A DNA stretch of 64,000 nucleotides from an uncultured Pelagibacteraceae bacterium (GCA_902597675.1 CACJYR010000003.1:1-64000), one strand, 5' to 3'; positions 17,014-28,371 are shown, counted from the first letter of the stretch. The notes: generated by a model not told the origin, from the sequence alone. Translations and numbers: made by a program.

Positions 17014-18282
17014 ATGAACATACAAGAACTAAAACTCAAATCATCAGAACAACTTATTTCTCAAGCAGAAGAGCTTGGTATTGAAAATGCAAGTACTCTA
17101 AGAAAGCAAGAGATACTTTTTGCAATTTTAAAAAAAGTAGCAGAAAAAGAGGAGATTACTGGAGCAGGGGTATTACAACTACTTCAAGATGGCTTTGGTT
17201 TTCTGAGAGCAATGGAGTCAAATTATTTGCCGGGTCCAGATGATATTTATGTAAGCCCAAGTCAGATTAGAAAATTTGGTCTTAGAACTGGTGATACTGT
17301 TGAAGGACCAGTTAGAGCTCCAAAAGAAGGAGAAAGATATTTTGCATTACTACAAGTAAGTAAAATTAACTTTGAAGAACCTGACAAATCCAGACATAAA
17401 ATAGCTTTTGATAACTTGACACCTCTTTATCCAGATAAACAACTTGTTATGGAGGTGGAGCAAGTAAAACCAGATAAAAAACAAGATTTAACTCCAAGGC
17501 TTATAGATCTTGTAAGTCCCATCGGAAAAGGTCAAAGATCAATTATTATCTCACCTCCAAAGGCTGGAAAAACTATGATTTTACAGAGTATAGCCAACTC
17601 AATAGCAAAAAATTATCCAGAATGTTATTTAATCGTTTTGTTAATTGACGAGAGGCCTGAAGAAGTAACTGATATGCAGAGAACTGTAAAAGGAGAAGTA
17701 ATTAGTTCAACTTTCGATGAACCAGCACAACGGCACGTAGCTGTTGCTGAGATGGTAATAGAAAAAGCTAAAAGACTAACAGAACACAAAAAAGATGTTG
17801 TTATATTATTAGATTCAATTACGAGACTAGGAAGAGCTTATAATGCAGTAATACCAAGTTCTGGTAAAGTTTTAACAGGTGGTGTTGATGCAAATGCTCT
17901 TCAAAGACCTAAGAGGTTTTTTGGTGCTGCGAGAAATATAGAAGAGGGTGGATCGTTAACAATTATTTCTACAGCATTAATAGACACTGGAAGTAGGATG
18001 GATGAAGTAATTTTTGAAGAATTTAAAGGAACTGGTAATAGTGAGACGGTTCTCGATAGAAAAATTGCGGATAAAAGAATCTATCCAGCTATTGATATTA
18101 CAAAGTCAGGTACAAGAAGAGAAGAATTGTTATTTGATAAAAATGATTTACAGAAGATGAATGTTTTGAGAAGGATAATTGCACCAATGGGAACCATGGA
18201 CGCCATTGAGTTTATCAATTCAAAACTTAAAGATACAAAAAACAATGCTGAGTTCTTTAATTCAATGAACAAACCAGCATAA
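17014..18282 (+). CDS. rho: transcription termination factor Rho
   Basis: Rho is the hexameric RNA-dependent ATPase helicase that terminates transcription. The N-terminal RNA-binding cold-shock fold shows [21 protein letters not shown]; the ATPase has Walker [11 protein letters not shown] and Walker [17 protein letters not shown], with the Q/R-loop region [17 protein letters not shown]. At 422 residues it lacks the long N-terminal insertions of high-GC bacteria. It is preceded by a dyad that may control its expression. Intrinsic terminators are very scarce in this window, so Rho probably ends most transcripts. Confidence 0.97.
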   Translation: MNIQELKLKSSEQLISQAEELGIENASTLRKQEILFAILKKVAEKEEITGAGVLQLLQDGFGFLRAMESNYLPGPDDIYVSPSQIRKFGLRTGDTVEGPVRAPKEGERYFALLQVSKINFEEPDKSRHKIAFDNLTPLYPDKQLVMEVEQVKPDKKQDLTPRLIDLVSPIGKGQRSIIISPPKAGKTMILQSIANSIAKNYPECYLIVLLIDERPEEVTDMQRTVKGEVISSTFDEPAQRHVAVAEMVIEKAKRLTEHKKDVVILLDSITRLGRAYNAVIPSSGKVLTGGVDANALQRPKRFFGAARNIEEGGSLTIISTALIDTGSRMDEVIFEEFKGTGNSETVLDRKIADKRIYPAIDITKSGTRREELLFDKNDLQKMNVLRRIIAPMGTMDAIEFINSKLKDTKNNAEFFNSMNKPA

Positions 18283-18289
18283 TTTAATT

Positions 18290-18318
18290 TTCCAATACCA
18301 TATAATTGAAGCTATAAT
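18290..18318 (+). promoter_or_regulatory. candidate mnmE promoter with consensus -10
   Basis: A perfect TATAAT at 18313-18318 is seven bases before the mnmE ATG (18325), with a weak TTCCAA (18290-18295) 17 bases upstream. A second TATAAT lies at 18301-18306. The first would give an mRNA starting at the ATG, the second a leader of about 12 bases. No Shine-Dalgarno is visible. Confidence 0.5.
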
Positions 18319-18324
18319 ATTTGA

Positions 18325-19656
18325 ATGACTATTTATGCTTTATCGACTGGTCCAGGTGTATCTGGTGTAGCAATTGTAAGAGTTTCTGGCCCGGAGGCGT
18401 CAAAAGCAATTAAATTACTCACCAAGAAAGATCTACCTACTCCGAGAACAGCAACTCTTCGAAAAATAAATAACTTCAACACTTCTGAGTTGATTGATGA
18501 AGGTATTATTATCTGGTTTCCTGGTCCTGAGAGCTACACAGGTGAGGATATGGCTGAGTTCCATGTTCACGGGGGAAAAGCGATAGTTTTAGCATTACAA
18601 AACGAATTGTCTAAAATAGAAAATTTCAGGCTAGCTGAGCCAGGAGAATTTACAAAGATAGCATTCCAAAATGGAAAAATTAATTTGTTAAAGGCAGAAA
18701 GTATAGGTGATTTAATTTCAGCAGAAACCGAAATGCAAAGATTACAAGCTGTAAAAATTATGGAAGGTAAGTCAGCTGAGAAATTTAATGATTTAAGAGA
18801 AAAGTTATTAAAGATCTTATCTTTTGTTGAGGCAAAAATAGATTTTCCCGAGGAAGATTTACCTGATGAAAATATTAAACAGATTAAAAAAGATACAACT
18901 GAAGTTTTAAACAAAATTGAAAAAACTTTAGATGATCAAAAGATCGGTGAAATAATCCGCGAAGGTTTTAAAATTGCTATCATTGGCCCAACTAATGCTG
19001 GAAAATCTTCATTATTAAATAATTTATCAAATAGAGATGTAGCGATAGTGTCCGAAATTGCTGGAACAACAAGGGACGTGATTGAAACACATTTAAATAT
19101 TGATGGTTATCCTGTTATTATTTCAGATACAGCAGGTATTAGGAGCTCTAAAGACGAAATAGAGAAAAAAGGTATTAAATTATCCTTAGATAGAGCAGAA
19201 AAAGCTGATTTGAAATTAGTTGTAGTAGATGCTAAAAGCATTGATTTTAGCGGATTTTTAAACGATCTACTAAAAGATAATGCAATTTTAGTTATAAATA
19301 AGTCAGATCTTATTAATGGAGAATTGGATCCGGAGGTAAGGAAATTCGATCATGTATTAATTTCATTAAAGGAAAACGAGAATTTAGATGAATTGATTTC
19401 AAAGATCAAAAATAAATTAAAGACAAAATTTATGATAAATGACGATATATTAATTACTAGAGAAAGACATAGACAACACTTAGTTCATTGTTCAGATAAT
19501 TTGAAAAATTTCCTAGAAAAAAATGATAAAAAAGATTTTGATAAAGCCGCTGAAGATTTAAGGTTAGCTACTAGAAATTTAGAAATGATTGTTGGAAAGG
19601 TCGATGTAGAGGAAATATTAGGTAGTATTTTCAATGATTTTTGTATTGGAAAATAA
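18325..19656 (+). CDS. mnmE: tRNA modification GTPase MnmE
   Basis: MnmE, with MnmG, installs the carboxymethylaminomethyl group at U34 of tRNAs. The N-terminal tetrahydrofolate domain begins TIYALSTGPGVSGVAIVRVSG; the G domain carries GPTNAGKSSLLN (G1), DTAGIR (G3) and NKSD (G4); the C-terminal CIGK motif with its Cys ends the protein. At 443 residues it is normal. mnmG follows after 39 bases. Confidence 0.97.
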   Translation: MTIYALSTGPGVSGVAIVRVSGPEASKAIKLLTKKDLPTPRTATLRKINNFNTSELIDEGIIIWFPGPESYTGEDMAEFHVHGGKAIVLALQNELSKIENFRLAEPGEFTKIAFQNGKINLLKAESIGDLISAETEMQRLQAVKIMEGKSAEKFNDLREKLLKILSFVEAKIDFPEEDLPDENIKQIKKDTTEVLNKIEKTLDDQKIGEIIREGFKIAIIGPTNAGKSSLLNNLSNRDVAIVSEIAGTTRDVIETHLNIDGYPVIISDTAGIRSSKDEIEKKGIKLSLDRAEKADLKLVVVDAKSIDFSGFLNDLLKDNAILVINKSDLINGELDPEVRKFDHVLISLKENENLDELISKIKNKLKTKFMINDDILITRERHRQHLVHCSDNLKNFLEKNDKKDFDKAAEDLRLATRNLEMIVGKVDVEEILGSIFNDFCIGK

Positions 19657-19695
19657 GATCCTTGTAAAATTTTTTTTCAAATATAAATTTACATC

Positions 19696-21567
19696 ATGAA
19701 AAATGAATTTTCATTTGATGTTGTTGTAATAGGAGGAGGCCATGCTGGTTGCGAAGCAGCAGCTGCTTCAGCTCGTCTAGGAGTAAATACTGCTCTATTC
19801 ACCCATAATAAAAATACTATTGGTGAAATGTCATGTAATCCTGCAATTGGTGGCTTGGGTAAAGGTCATTTAGTCAGAGAAATAGATGCATTAGATGGCG
19901 TTATGGGAGTAATTGCAGACAAATCAGGAATACAATTTAGGTTACTAAATAGGAGCAGAGGACCAGCTGTGAGAGGTCCAAGAACTCAGTCTGATAGATC
20001 ATTATACAAGCGATTTATGCAAGAAAAACTTGCAAACTATTGTAATTTAAGCATTTTTTCGGATCCTGTAATTAAGTTTATTTTTTCAAATAATACGATA
20101 AATGGATTTTTAACATTAAAAGGAAACAAGATTAACTGTAATAAAATAATACTTACTACAGGCACTTTTTTAAATGGATTGATACATATTGGTAATGAGC
20201 GTACTCCAGCGGGAAGATATAATGAAAAACCTAGCACAGGTTTAAGTGAACAATTAGAAAAATATAAATTTAAAATAGGTAGACTGAAAACAGGTACTCC
20301 TCCTAGACTCGATGCTAGAACAATAAATTTCAAAAATTTGGAAAAACAAGCAGCGGATGACAATCCTTATTTTTTTTCCTTCCTAACGAAATCAACAACT
20401 AACAAACAAGTGTCTTGTTCGATGACGTATACTAACGAAAAGGTGCATAAGATAATTGAAAAAAATTTGTCTAAGAGCGCAATGTACTCTGGTAGCATTC
20501 AAGGGGTGGGCCCTAGATATTGTCCATCAATTGAAGATAAAATAGTCAAGTTTGCCGAAAAGACGAGGCATCAAATATTTTTAGAGCCAGAGGGTCTTAG
20601 TGACTACACAATTTATCCAAATGGAATATCAAATTCGCTACCTGAGGTGGTACAAGCTGAAATACTCAACAATATCAATGGTTTAGAAAATGTAAAAATG
20701 ATTAGACCAGGATATGCAATAGAATATGACTATGTGGACCCTAGGGAGCTTTTTCTAACTCTTGAGACTAAAAAAATTAAGAACTTATATTTAGCCGGTC
20801 AGATAAACGGAACCACTGGATATGAGGAGGCTGCAGCTCAAGGTCTTGTAGCTGGTGTTAATGCAGCTTTGTCATTTATGAATAAAGAGCCATTCATACT
20901 AGATAGATCAGATGCCTATATTGGAGTGATGATAGATGATTTGGTTACCAAGGGTGTTGCAGAGCCCTATAGAATGTTTACTTCAAGAGCCGAGTATAGG
21001 CTGAGCTTAAGAGCAGATAATGCTGATTTGAGACTTACCAACAAAGGCATAAAAATTGGCTTAGTGTCAAGTGATAGAAAGTTAAAATTTGAGGATAAAT
21101 TTGCTAAAATGAGTGAAATATCTCTTCAAATGTCGAGTTTAAGTATATCTCCAACAAAAGCTGATAAACATGGTATTAAAGTAGCAAAGGATGGTATTTT
21201 ACGTTCAGCAGATGAAATTTTAGCCCAAAAAGATGCTAATATGAGTAAAATGCGTGATATTTGGCCTGAAATTAAGGATTTTGGGTTTGAAATTGATGAA
21301 CAAATAGAAATTAATTCTCATTACAGAGGCTATTTAAAAAAGCAAAATGCGGATATTTTAGCCTTTAAAAGAGATGAAAATTTAATTATCCCAGATAATA
21401 TCGATTATGATCAATTTTCGGGTTTATCAAATGAGGTAAAAGCTAAATTTAAGAAAATAAGACCAAAAACTATGGGTCAAGCGTTAAGAATAGATGGTAT
21501 TACTCCAGCAGCTGTATATATTTTGTTGTCACACGTTAAAAGAAAGTCTATTAAGCATATAGCTTAA
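19696..21567 (+). CDS. mnmG: tRNA uridine-5-carboxymethylaminomethyl modification enzyme MnmG
   Basis: MnmG is the FAD-dependent partner of MnmE. The FAD-binding [13 protein letters not shown] is at residues ~13-25, followed by [24 protein letters not shown]; the [20 protein letters not shown] block and the C-terminal [14 protein letters not shown] region are present. It has 623 residues. It overlaps rsmG by one base. Upstream TATAAA (19682-19687) nine bases before the ATG could be a -10. Confidence 0.97.
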   Translation: MKNEFSFDVVVIGGGHAGCEAAAASARLGVNTALFTHNKNTIGEMSCNPAIGGLGKGHLVREIDALDGVMGVIADKSGIQFRLLNRSRGPAVRGPRTQSDRSLYKRFMQEKLANYCNLSIFSDPVIKFIFSNNTINGFLTLKGNKINCNKIILTTGTFLNGLIHIGNERTPAGRYNEKPSTGLSEQLEKYKFKIGRLKTGTPPRLDARTINFKNLEKQAADDNPYFFSFLTKSTTNKQVSCSMTYTNEKVHKIIEKNLSKSAMYSGSIQGVGPRYCPSIEDKIVKFAEKTRHQIFLEPEGLSDYTIYPNGISNSLPEVVQAEILNNINGLENVKMIRPGYAIEYDYVDPRELFLTLETKKIKNLYLAGQINGTTGYEEAAAQGLVAGVNAALSFMNKEPFILDRSDAYIGVMIDDLVTKGVAEPYRMFTSRAEYRLSLRADNADLRLTNKGIKIGLVSSDRKLKFEDKFAKMSEISLQMSSLSISPTKADKHGIKVAKDGILRSADEILAQKDANMSKMRDIWPEIKDFGFEIDEQIEINSHYRGYLKKQNADILAFKRDENLIIPDNIDYDQFSGLSNEVKAKFKKIRPKTMGQALRIDGITPAAVYILLSHVKRKSIKHIA

Positions 21568-22211
21568 TGGATTCGATAATTTCTAAAAATTACTCTCAAA
21601 TACAAAAATATGATGTTTCACGTGAAACTTGTAATGATTTTGAAAGCCTAATAGGCTTGATACAAGAGAAAAATAGGGAAATTAACATAATTAGCAAAAA
21701 AACCTCTGAAAAAGAGGCTATTAGACAAAGACACATTATTGATTCTGCGCAAATAATTGATTTTGTTGATTTAAATAGTAATACAACCTCTGATTTAGGA
21801 TCTGGAGGTGGAATGCCGGGATTAATCATAGCAATCATAATGAAAAAATTAAAAAACAGCATGAAAATAAAACTTTATGAAAAAAGTTATCACAAATGTG
21901 TTTTCTTAAAAGATGTCTCAAATAAATTAAATTTGAATACAGAAATAATACAAGAGGATGTTTTTAAAATTAAAAATATTGAAACTGGAACCATTATGTC
22001 CAGAGCCTTTAAACCAATGCCCATAATTCTTGATCTAGTGCAGAAAAATTTTGGCAAATATAAAAATATAATTTTATTCATGGGCAAAAGTGGAAGAAAA
22101 ATTTTAAAAGATAGTCTAAAAATTTGGAATTTGGACTATGAGGAAAAAAAAAGTGTAACAAGTAAAGATTCGTTTTTGTTAAATATAAAAAAAATGGAAA
22201 AAAAAATTTAA
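21567..22211 (+). CDS. rsmG: 16S rRNA (guanine-N7) methyltransferase RsmG
   Basis: RsmG methylates G527 of 16S rRNA. The SAM-binding DLGSGGGMPGLIIAI is in the middle and SRAFKPMPIIL follows. The N-terminal DVSRETC is encoded by a parS centromere site, a dual use of sequence known in other bacteria. It has 214 residues and one-base overlaps with mnmG and parA, so the whole mnmG-rsmG-parA-parB string may be one transcript. Confidence 0.95.
   Translation: MDSIISKNYSQIQKYDVSRETCNDFESLIGLIQEKNREINIISKKTSEKEAIRQRHIIDSAQIIDFVDLNSNTTSDLGSGGGMPGLIIAIIMKKLKNSMKIKLYEKSYHKCVFLKDVSNKLNLNTEIIQEDVFKIKNIETGTIMSRAFKPMPIILDLVQKNFGKYKNIILFMGKSGRKILKDSLKIWNLDYEEKKSVTSKDSFLLNIKKMEKKI
21614..21629. promoter_or_regulatory. 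parS centromere site
   Basis: TGTTTCACGTGAAACT matches the parS consensus TGTTTCACGTGAAACA at 15 of 16 positions. It lies in the rsmG coding sequence, 1.4 kb upstream of parB and ~7 kb from the candidate origin. It is the only strong copy I see in the window; ParB should load here and spread. Confidence 0.95.
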
Positions 22212-23005
22212 TGAAAATTATTTCAATAATAAATCAGAAGGGCGGAGTTGGCAAAACAACTACAGTAATTAATCTTGCGTCAGCATTAACACAACAAGGA
22301 AAAAAAATTTTAGTTATTGATTTAGATCCTCAAGGAAATGCAACAACTGGTCTTGGCTTATCTAATTTGGAAAGATCTGACGAAACTATTTATGGAATTT
22401 TAAATGGAAGTAAGTCAATTTCACAAGTAATTAAAAAAACAAATTTTGATAATCTCGATGTGATAACTTCAAATGTTGATTTGTCTGGCCTTGAGGTTGA
22501 GACAGCTGGTGATAGTGATCGGGCATTTATTTTGAAGGTCAAATTAGCTACGTATTTAAATGATTCTGGAGGAACATACGATTATATACTTATAGACTGC
22601 CCACCATCCCTTAGTTTATTGACCGTAATGGCTCTCGTGTGCTCAAACTCACTCCTAGTTCCACTCCAGACAGAATTTTTTGCCCTGGAGGGTTTGACGC
22701 AATTAATGAAAACAATTGATCGCATAAAAATTAATTTGAATCCTAAATTGGAAATTCAAGGGATACTCTTAACGATGTACGATAGAAGAAACAAGTTATC
22801 ATCGCAAGTTGAACAGGAGGCAAGAAATTATTTTAAAGACAAAGTATATCAAACAGTAATTCCACGTAATGTTAGATTATCTGAAGCACCATCTCATGGG
22901 GTACCAGTTTTAATTTATGATAAAAATTGTCCAGGTAGCAAATCATATTATAGTTTTACAGATGAATTTATTAATCAAGAAAATCAAGTAGGGAGTGCAG
23001 CTTAA
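22211..23005 (+). CDS. parA: chromosome partitioning ATPase ParA
   Basis: ParA (Soj) is the Walker-type ATPase that moves ParB-parS complexes during segregation. The deviant Walker A KGGVGKTTT is at residues 10-18, with DLDPQGNATTGLG and the IDCPPSLSLLTVMAL block following. The 264 residues fit the chromosomal class without an N-terminal HTH. It overlaps rsmG and parB by one base each. Confidence 0.97.
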   Translation: MKIISIINQKGGVGKTTTVINLASALTQQGKKILVIDLDPQGNATTGLGLSNLERSDETIYGILNGSKSISQVIKKTNFDNLDVITSNVDLSGLEVETAGDSDRAFILKVKLATYLNDSGGTYDYILIDCPPSLSLLTVMALVCSNSLLVPLQTEFFALEGLTQLMKTIDRIKINLNPKLEIQGILLTMYDRRNKLSSQVEQEARNYFKDKVYQTVIPRNVRLSEAPSHGVPVLIYDKNCPGSKSYYSFTDEFINQENQVGSAA

Positions 23006-23844
23006 TGAACAAGATTAAAAAAGGATTGGGTAGAGGATTGTCATCATTGATTGGAGAAACTAAAATTGAAGAAAAAACAAACAAACTATTAATTGGTGAT
23101 CTTTATCCAAATAAATTTCAACCTAGAAAAATTTTTGATGAAGATAGTTTGAATGACTTAGAAAAATCAATTAGAGAAAGGGGTATTATTCAGCCAATTA
23201 TTGTTCGTAAATCTGATGAAAATTCTAAGTATGAGATCATAGCTGGCGAAAGACGTTGGCTTGCAGCTCAAAGGGCTGGTCTTCATGAAGTGCCAGTTGT
23301 TGTTACTGAAGCAGATGATTTGAAATCTTTGGAATTTGCAATTGTTGAAAATGTTCAAAGAAATGATCTTAATCCCCTGGAAGAAGCTCAGGGCTATCAA
23401 AGATTGATAAACGATTTTTCTTATGATCAAGAAAAAGTCTCAAAATTTATTGGAAAAAGTAGAAGTTATATTACCAATTGTTTGAGAATATTAACTTTAC
23501 CACGTGACGTTTTAGATTTGATTGAAACAAAAGAAATTTCAGCTGGTCATGCAAAAATATTAGTTGGACTTGAAAATGCTACTTTTGTTGCTCGGAAAAT
23601 CATCGAAAAAAAACTTTCTGTGCGTCAATCAGAAAATTTTGTAAAGATCTTCAAGAAAAAAAAGACTTCTTTAACAAAATCCAGTGACCCCAATATTCAA
23701 AATCTTGAAAGATCAATTACTGATAGAATTGGCTTAAATGTCTCAATTAAAAATAATAAAAAAAATAAAGGAACAATTACCTTTGTTTATCATGATATTG
23801 AACAACTAAATAAAATAATAGATATTATCAAATCTAATTACTAG
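23005..23844 (+). CDS. parB: chromosome partitioning protein ParB
   Basis: ParB is the parS-binding CTPase clamp. The N-terminal KKGLGRGLSSLIG is typical; the CTP-binding region has IIAGERRWLAAQRAGL (~78-93) and ENVQRNDLNPLEEA (~114-127); the helix-turn-helix KVSKFIGKSRSYITNCLRIL follows and a basic C-terminal dimer domain ends the 279 residues. Its 3' end overlaps the convergent holA by 11 bases. Confidence 0.97.
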   Translation: MNKIKKGLGRGLSSLIGETKIEEKTNKLLIGDLYPNKFQPRKIFDEDSLNDLEKSIRERGIIQPIIVRKSDENSKYEIIAGERRWLAAQRAGLHEVPVVVTEADDLKSLEFAIVENVQRNDLNPLEEAQGYQRLINDFSYDQEKVSKFIGKSRSYITNCLRILTLPRDVLDLIETKEISAGHAKILVGLENATFVARKIIEKKLSVRQSENFVKIFKKKKTSLTKSSDPNIQNLERSITDRIGLNVSIKNNKKNKGTITFVYHDIEQLNKIIDIIKSNY

Positions 23845-24826
23845 CCTCTAAAAGACTTTCCTCTAAAATAAAGTTAGTCACAATCAGTACAGAATTATTA
23901 TAATTTTTCTTAATTTTTAATTCAACATCATTAATTTTATTGATAAGCACTTTGATTTTTTTAGATTTCCATTTTTTAAGTTGTACTTTTACAATCTCTT
24001 TATCTTTCCAAAAGATGGGTGGTTTAGCTGAGTTTATTGTTTTGTTAATGTCGTTATTTTTTTCTAATTCTATTGCAAGTTTATGAATTCTTTTGGCTTT
24101 TGATAAAAAGGTTCTTAAAATAATTATGCAATCCTCTGCGTTATAATTATTTTCATTTAAAATATTAATTATTTTATTTCTATTTTTTGCTAAGCTATTG
24201 TCTATTAGTTCAGATAATTCATAATTTTCAGATAAATTTATTAATTTTAAAATTTCTCCAGTTGATATCTTTTTTTTATCTTTTCCAAAAATTTTTATTT
24301 TCTCAATTTCAATTTTTAAGTTTTTTCTATCTCCGTTACATTTTTCAACGATCAAATTTATATTTTGTTGTGAGATTGTAATATTTTCTTTTCTAAATAT
24401 ATTTGCAGCCAACTTTGTAAGAGTATCATTATTATCTGGATAAGTTGGTATGCAAATTAAATTTTTATTTTTTTCAAAAAGAGATCTTAGTTTTGATCTA
24501 CTTTCTAAAACACCAGCATTAATTATAATCTTAGTACTAGTTATATTTCTTTCAATTAAATCTAGAACTATATTATAAAGCTTGTCTGATGCTCTATTAA
24601 TCAAAATGATTTTAGTACTATCAAATAGTGAGCCAGATAATAAATTTTCATAAAAAGACTCTGTCTGGTCTTTAATTTGATTTTCATCATAATTAAAAAC
24701 CTTTCCATCATTTCTTTTTAAAATTTCATTTATACATTCAGTTTTTAAACCTTCATTTTTGCCGTATAATAAGTGGAAAATTGTATTTTCTGAGATTTTA
24801 TTCAATTCAAAAGATTTTAAAATCAT
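23834..24826 (-). CDS. holA: DNA polymerase III delta subunit HolA
   Basis: HolA is the clamp-loader subunit that opens the sliding clamp. The 330-residue protein has the HolA-like opening (FHLLYGKNEGLKTECINEIL) and the central LIVEKCNGDRKNLKIEIEKI block typical of domain II, but is otherwise strongly diverged and Lys/Asn-rich. Its place after lptE and leuS is the standard proteobacterial order leuS-lptE-holA, which is the main support. It overlaps parB tail to tail and lptE by one base. Confidence 0.85.
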   Translation of the reverse strand: MILKSFELNKISENTIFHLLYGKNEGLKTECINEILKRNDGKVFNYDENQIKDQTESFYENLLSGSLFDSTKIILINRASDKLYNIVLDLIERNITSTKIIINAGVLESRSKLRSLFEKNKNLICIPTYPDNNDTLTKLAANIFRKENITISQQNINLIVEKCNGDRKNLKIEIEKIKIFGKDKKKISTGEILKLINLSENYELSELIDNSLAKNRNKIINILNENNYNAEDCIIILRTFLSKAKRIHKLAIELEKNNDINKTINSAKPPIFWKDKEIVKVQLKKWKSKKIKVLINKINDVELKIKKNYNNSVLIVTNFILEESLLEASN

Positions 24827-25281
24827 TAATTTACAGCTAATCTAAGAATTAGTTTTTGAGAAATCGAATTGGCTAAATTTTTCTTAATAGTTTGCTCATA
24901 ATTTTTTTCCTCATATTTATCAGTCATTTTTTGGAAATTAAATTTTTCATTTACAGAAAAATTTTCAGAATTATTTTCTTTCTCAATCGTAAATTTTGTA
25001 ATTACTTTAGCTTGGTAATCAGTAATTGTTCCAGCAGTATTTCTAGCCAATATATTTTTCATATATTTTGTATCAAAACTTATATTCAAAATTTTATTAG
25101 AATTTATTTTGCTGTTTCTTTTTAGGATTGTAGAAATTAAATTGTTAATCTCTTTATCACCAGTAAAACTTGTTATAACTATTTTGTAATCTACTTTATT
25201 TTGTTGTGAATAAACTGGTTTATAATCACAATGATTTAACAAATTTAGTAATAAGATTATAAAAAAAATTTTTTTAAGCAT
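24826..25281 (-). CDS. lptE: LptE-like LPS-assembly lipoprotein
   Basis: LptE plugs and supports LptD, the outer-membrane LPS translocon. The 151-residue protein starts with a short hydrophobic signal (FFIILLLNLLNHC) with a lipobox-like Cys, then CDYKPVYS, similar to the GF-x-P-L/V-Y start of LptE/RlpB. The body is too diverged to confirm by eye; the call rests on the signal, the size and the leuS-lptE-holA order. Confidence 0.75.
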   Translation of the reverse strand: MLKKIFFIILLLNLLNHCDYKPVYSQQNKVDYKIVITSFTGDKEINNLISTILKRNSKINSNKILNISFDTKYMKNILARNTAGTITDYQAKVITKFTIEKENNSENFSVNEKFNFQKMTDKYEEKNYEQTIKKNLANSISQKLILRLAVN

Positions 25282-27816
25282 TTAAATAATTATGTTCAAA
25301 AGTTTATCCTTAATATAAATTTTCTTTTTAATTTTTTTCTGATCAAAATATTTCATTATTTTCTCATCATTCTTAATTATTTCAAAGAGTTTTTCCTCTG
25401 CAATATTGGGTTTTGTTTGAATAAGACCTCTTTTTTTTCCATTAATTTGTATAACAATGTTAATAGTTTCCTCTTTTAACATTGAAGTATCGTATTCTGG
25501 CCACTTAAAATTTTTAGCTTTTATCATACTTAAGCACTCGTTAGCAAAGTGAGGAAGAATTGGTGTCATTGTAATTAAAATTTTTTGATAATTTTCAATT
25601 ATTGTATGTTTTGTATAAGTTTTTTCTATTTGTTTGTTTATGTAAGAATACATTTCATACAAGTTAGCTATTATTTTATTATAACTGAAACTCTCAAGAT
25701 TATCGTAAACTTTCTTTAAATACTTATTGGTATATTTTGTAATCTCCTCATCTTTATCTTTGTTATGATCTTTATTAATTTCATTGATGATTTTTTCATT
25801 TAATTTCCAAAGTTTTTGAATAAATTTAAAAGATGACACGATACCTTCCTCAGACCATTGAACGTCTTTTTCTGGAGGACTATCTGATAATATAAAAAGT
25901 CTTGCTGAGTCAGCACCATAATTGGCAATTATATTTTCCGGATCTATAGTATTTTTTTTTGATTTTGACATAGATTCTGAAGGCCCAATCGAAATCAACT
26001 TTGATCTATCTTGTTTAAGATACTTCTTTCCATCTATGTTTTCAATTTCTTCAGGACTTATCCAATTATTGTCTGGATCTTTATAAGTTTCATGACATAC
26101 CATTCCTTGTGTAAATAGACCACTGAACGGTTCTAGGATATTAAAATTACTATTTTTTTCGGATAAAGCTCGCATAAAAAATCTTGAGTAAAGTAAATGT
26201 AAAATAGCATGTTCAACACCACCAATATATTGATCTACAGGCATCCAGTAATCGATATCTTCTTTTTTAAATCCATATTCAGCTTCTTTAGGTGAACAAA
26301 ATCTTAAGTAATACCAAGACGAACATACAAATGTATCTAAAGTATCTGTCTCTCTTATCAATTGTTTTCCATCTATAATTACTTTTCTCCAATCATTTTG
26401 GTTATCTAGTGGATTACCTTTAACATTTAGATCTATATTTTCAGGAAGCTCTACTGGTAACATTGATTTAGGAATTGGGTAAGCAATACCATTTTCATCA
26501 TATGCTATTGGAATAGGACATCCCCAATATCTTTGTCTAGATACACCCCAATCCTTTAATCTAAAATTAATTTGTTTTTTTCCCAATTTTTTTTTTTCTA
26601 AAATTTTAATTGTTTCAAGTATAGAATTTTCTGGTGCTTTAAGACCATTTAGAAACTCTGAATTAATCAAAACACCTGGTCCTGGATATGCCTCATTGAG
26701 TACTTTAAAATTTTCATCTTTATCCATTGGTCGAACAACAGTCTTTATTTCTAGATCATATTTTTTTGCAAAATCAAAATCTCTTTGATCGTGCGCTGGG
26801 CAACCAAAAACAGCTCCAAATCCATAATCCATTAATACAAAGTTTGCAAAGTATACTGGCACTTTTTGTTTTGGATTGAGGGGATTTACAGCTACAAGAT
26901 TCGTTTTAAATCCAATTTTTTCACCTACTGCTATAGCTTCTTCAGTCGTGCCAGTTTTTGAACATTCTTCTTTAAAACTTAAAAAATTCTTGTCATCTTT
27001 AAAGAATTTAGAAACTTCATGATCCGCTGATAATGCTAAAAAAGAAAACCCAAAAAGTGTATCTGGTCTTGTAGTAAAACACTTAATATTTTCAACAGGC
27101 AAGTCTCCTTCTATTTTAAAATCAATTTCGCACCCAAATGACTTTCCAATCCAATTTTTTTGCATCGTTTTTACTTTGTTTGGCCATGTATTTAATTTTT
27201 CTAGGCCATCTAAAAGTTCTTGGGAAAATTTGGATATATTAAAAAACCATTGGTTTAATTTTTTTCTTTCAACTATAGCTCCAGAACGCCAGCCCTTACC
27301 ATCTATAACTTGCTCATTCGCTAAAACTGTTTCATCTACTGGATCCCAATTTACATATTTTTCTTTTCTATAAACAAGTTTTTTTTCGAATAGTTCTAAA
27401 AAAAAGGCCTGTTGATGTTTGTAATAGTCTTTATTGCAAGTAGAAATTTCTCTATCCCAATCAATCGATAAACCCAGTTTTTTTAATTGAGTTTTCATAT
27501 TTAATATGTTTGTTTCTGTCCATTTTTTAGGATCTAGATTATTTTGTTTTGCAGCATTTTCAGCAGGCATACCAAATGAATCCCAACCCATTGGATGTAA
27601 CACATTGTATCCTTTAAGGGATTTGTACCGAGCAAGCACGTCTCCTATAGTATAATTTCTTACATGACCCATATGAATTTTTCCTGATGGGTATGGAAAC
27701 ATTTCAAGGCAATAGAATTTTTTTTTTGAAGGATCTGTTTTAACTTTGAAGCTTTTATTTTTTTCCCAATAATTTTGCCACTTTGCTTCTACTAATTTGA
27801 AATTATATCTGTTCAT
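25282..27816 (-). CDS. leuS: leucyl-tRNA synthetase
   Basis: LeuS charges tRNA-Leu. I use ATG 27816 ([17 protein letters not shown]); the track start at 27822 is a TTG two codons earlier. The class I signatures are [15 protein letters not shown] (HMGH) and MSKSKKN (KMSKS). A CP1 editing domain with the TTRPDTLFG threonine-rich motif and [13 protein letters not shown] is present, so it can proofread. 844 residues, normal for bacteria. First of leuS-lptE-holA. Confidence 0.97.
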   Translation of the reverse strand: MNRYNFKLVEAKWQNYWEKNKSFKVKTDPSKKKFYCLEMFPYPSGKIHMGHVRNYTIGDVLARYKSLKGYNVLHPMGWDSFGMPAENAAKQNNLDPKKWTETNILNMKTQLKKLGLSIDWDREISTCNKDYYKHQQAFFLELFEKKLVYRKEKYVNWDPVDETVLANEQVIDGKGWRSGAIVERKKLNQWFFNISKFSQELLDGLEKLNTWPNKVKTMQKNWIGKSFGCEIDFKIEGDLPVENIKCFTTRPDTLFGFSFLALSADHEVSKFFKDDKNFLSFKEECSKTGTTEEAIAVGEKIGFKTNLVAVNPLNPKQKVPVYFANFVLMDYGFGAVFGCPAHDQRDFDFAKKYDLEIKTVVRPMDKDENFKVLNEAYPGPGVLINSEFLNGLKAPENSILETIKILEKKKLGKKQINFRLKDWGVSRQRYWGCPIPIAYDENGIAYPIPKSMLPVELPENIDLNVKGNPLDNQNDWRKVIIDGKQLIRETDTLDTFVCSSWYYLRFCSPKEAEYGFKKEDIDYWMPVDQYIGGVEHAILHLLYSRFFMRALSEKNSNFNILEPFSGLFTQGMVCHETYKDPDNNWISPEEIENIDGKKYLKQDRSKLISIGPSESMSKSKKNTIDPENIIANYGADSARLFILSDSPPEKDVQWSEEGIVSSFKFIQKLWKLNEKIINEINKDHNKDKDEEITKYTNKYLKKVYDNLESFSYNKIIANLYEMYSYINKQIEKTYTKHTIIENYQKILITMTPILPHFANECLSMIKAKNFKWPEYDTSMLKEETINIVIQINGKKRGLIQTKPNIAEEKLFEIIKNDEKIMKYFDQKKIKKKIYIKDKLLNIII

Positions 27817-27855
27817 AACCAATTACCAAATTGATTAATTAGTCACCAGCTGGTT

Positions 27856-28371
27856 CTATCTATCTTTATCTTGTTTTTTATATATCGCAGCTTTAGCTAA
27901 TATTTGTTTTGTAATTTCTTTTTTGAGTTGTCCCTCTTGTTTGTTGATTTTACAATTGTTAGTAGCAATACATGTTTTGTAAAATACATCAACATCAAGA
28001 GAATCTGATCTTACCTCATTACTTAGAAACTTTATCGTAATTTTTATAGACTCATTAGTATTACCTTGATCTGAATACCAGTCGGTAATTATAACACCAC
28101 CACTATAATTTACAGAGGTTAAAGGCATAAAATCAATTACATCTAATGAAGCTCTCCATAATTCATTGGCGCTTGCAAATTCAAACGAGCCACCTCTACT
28201 TCTTCCAGTCACTTGGCCAATCAACCCAACGCTTCTACCTTCTTCAATATTTTTTTTAGCTCTTTCAGTACCTGTTGGACTTACTTTTCTAGCATCTACT
28301 GGCTTGTAGATATTACAACCACTAGATAATATAAAAAAAAGAACTATTATAAGTCTTGGCAAAATATGCAT
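27856..28371 (-). CDS. DUF3576-like lipoprotein
   Basis: This 171-residue protein is a predicted lipoprotein: signal LIIVLFFILSSGC with the lipobox Cys at about residue 19. The ELWRASLDVIDFMPLTSVNYSGGVIITDWY region matches what I recall as DUF3576, an envelope family common in alphaproteobacteria and often next to leuS. Function is unknown; an outer-membrane or periplasmic location is inferred from the lipobox. Confidence 0.78.
   Translation of the reverse strand: MHILPRLIIVLFFILSSGCNIYKPVDARKVSPTGTERAKKNIEEGRSVGLIGQVTGRSRGGSFEFASANELWRASLDVIDFMPLTSVNYSGGVIITDWYSDQGNTNESIKITIKFLSNEVRSDSLDVDVFYKTCIATNNCKINKQEGQLKKEITKQILAKAAIYKKQDKDR

Noticed and set aside
23490-23512. second parS-like site around CACGTG in parB
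   Set aside because: Only the central hexamer matches; the flanks differ from the consensus at most positions.
27845-27854. ACCAGCTGGT palindrome between leuS and the DUF3576-like gene
   Set aside because: A 10-base palindrome with no T run, no second copy seen and no promoter context; too weak to call.
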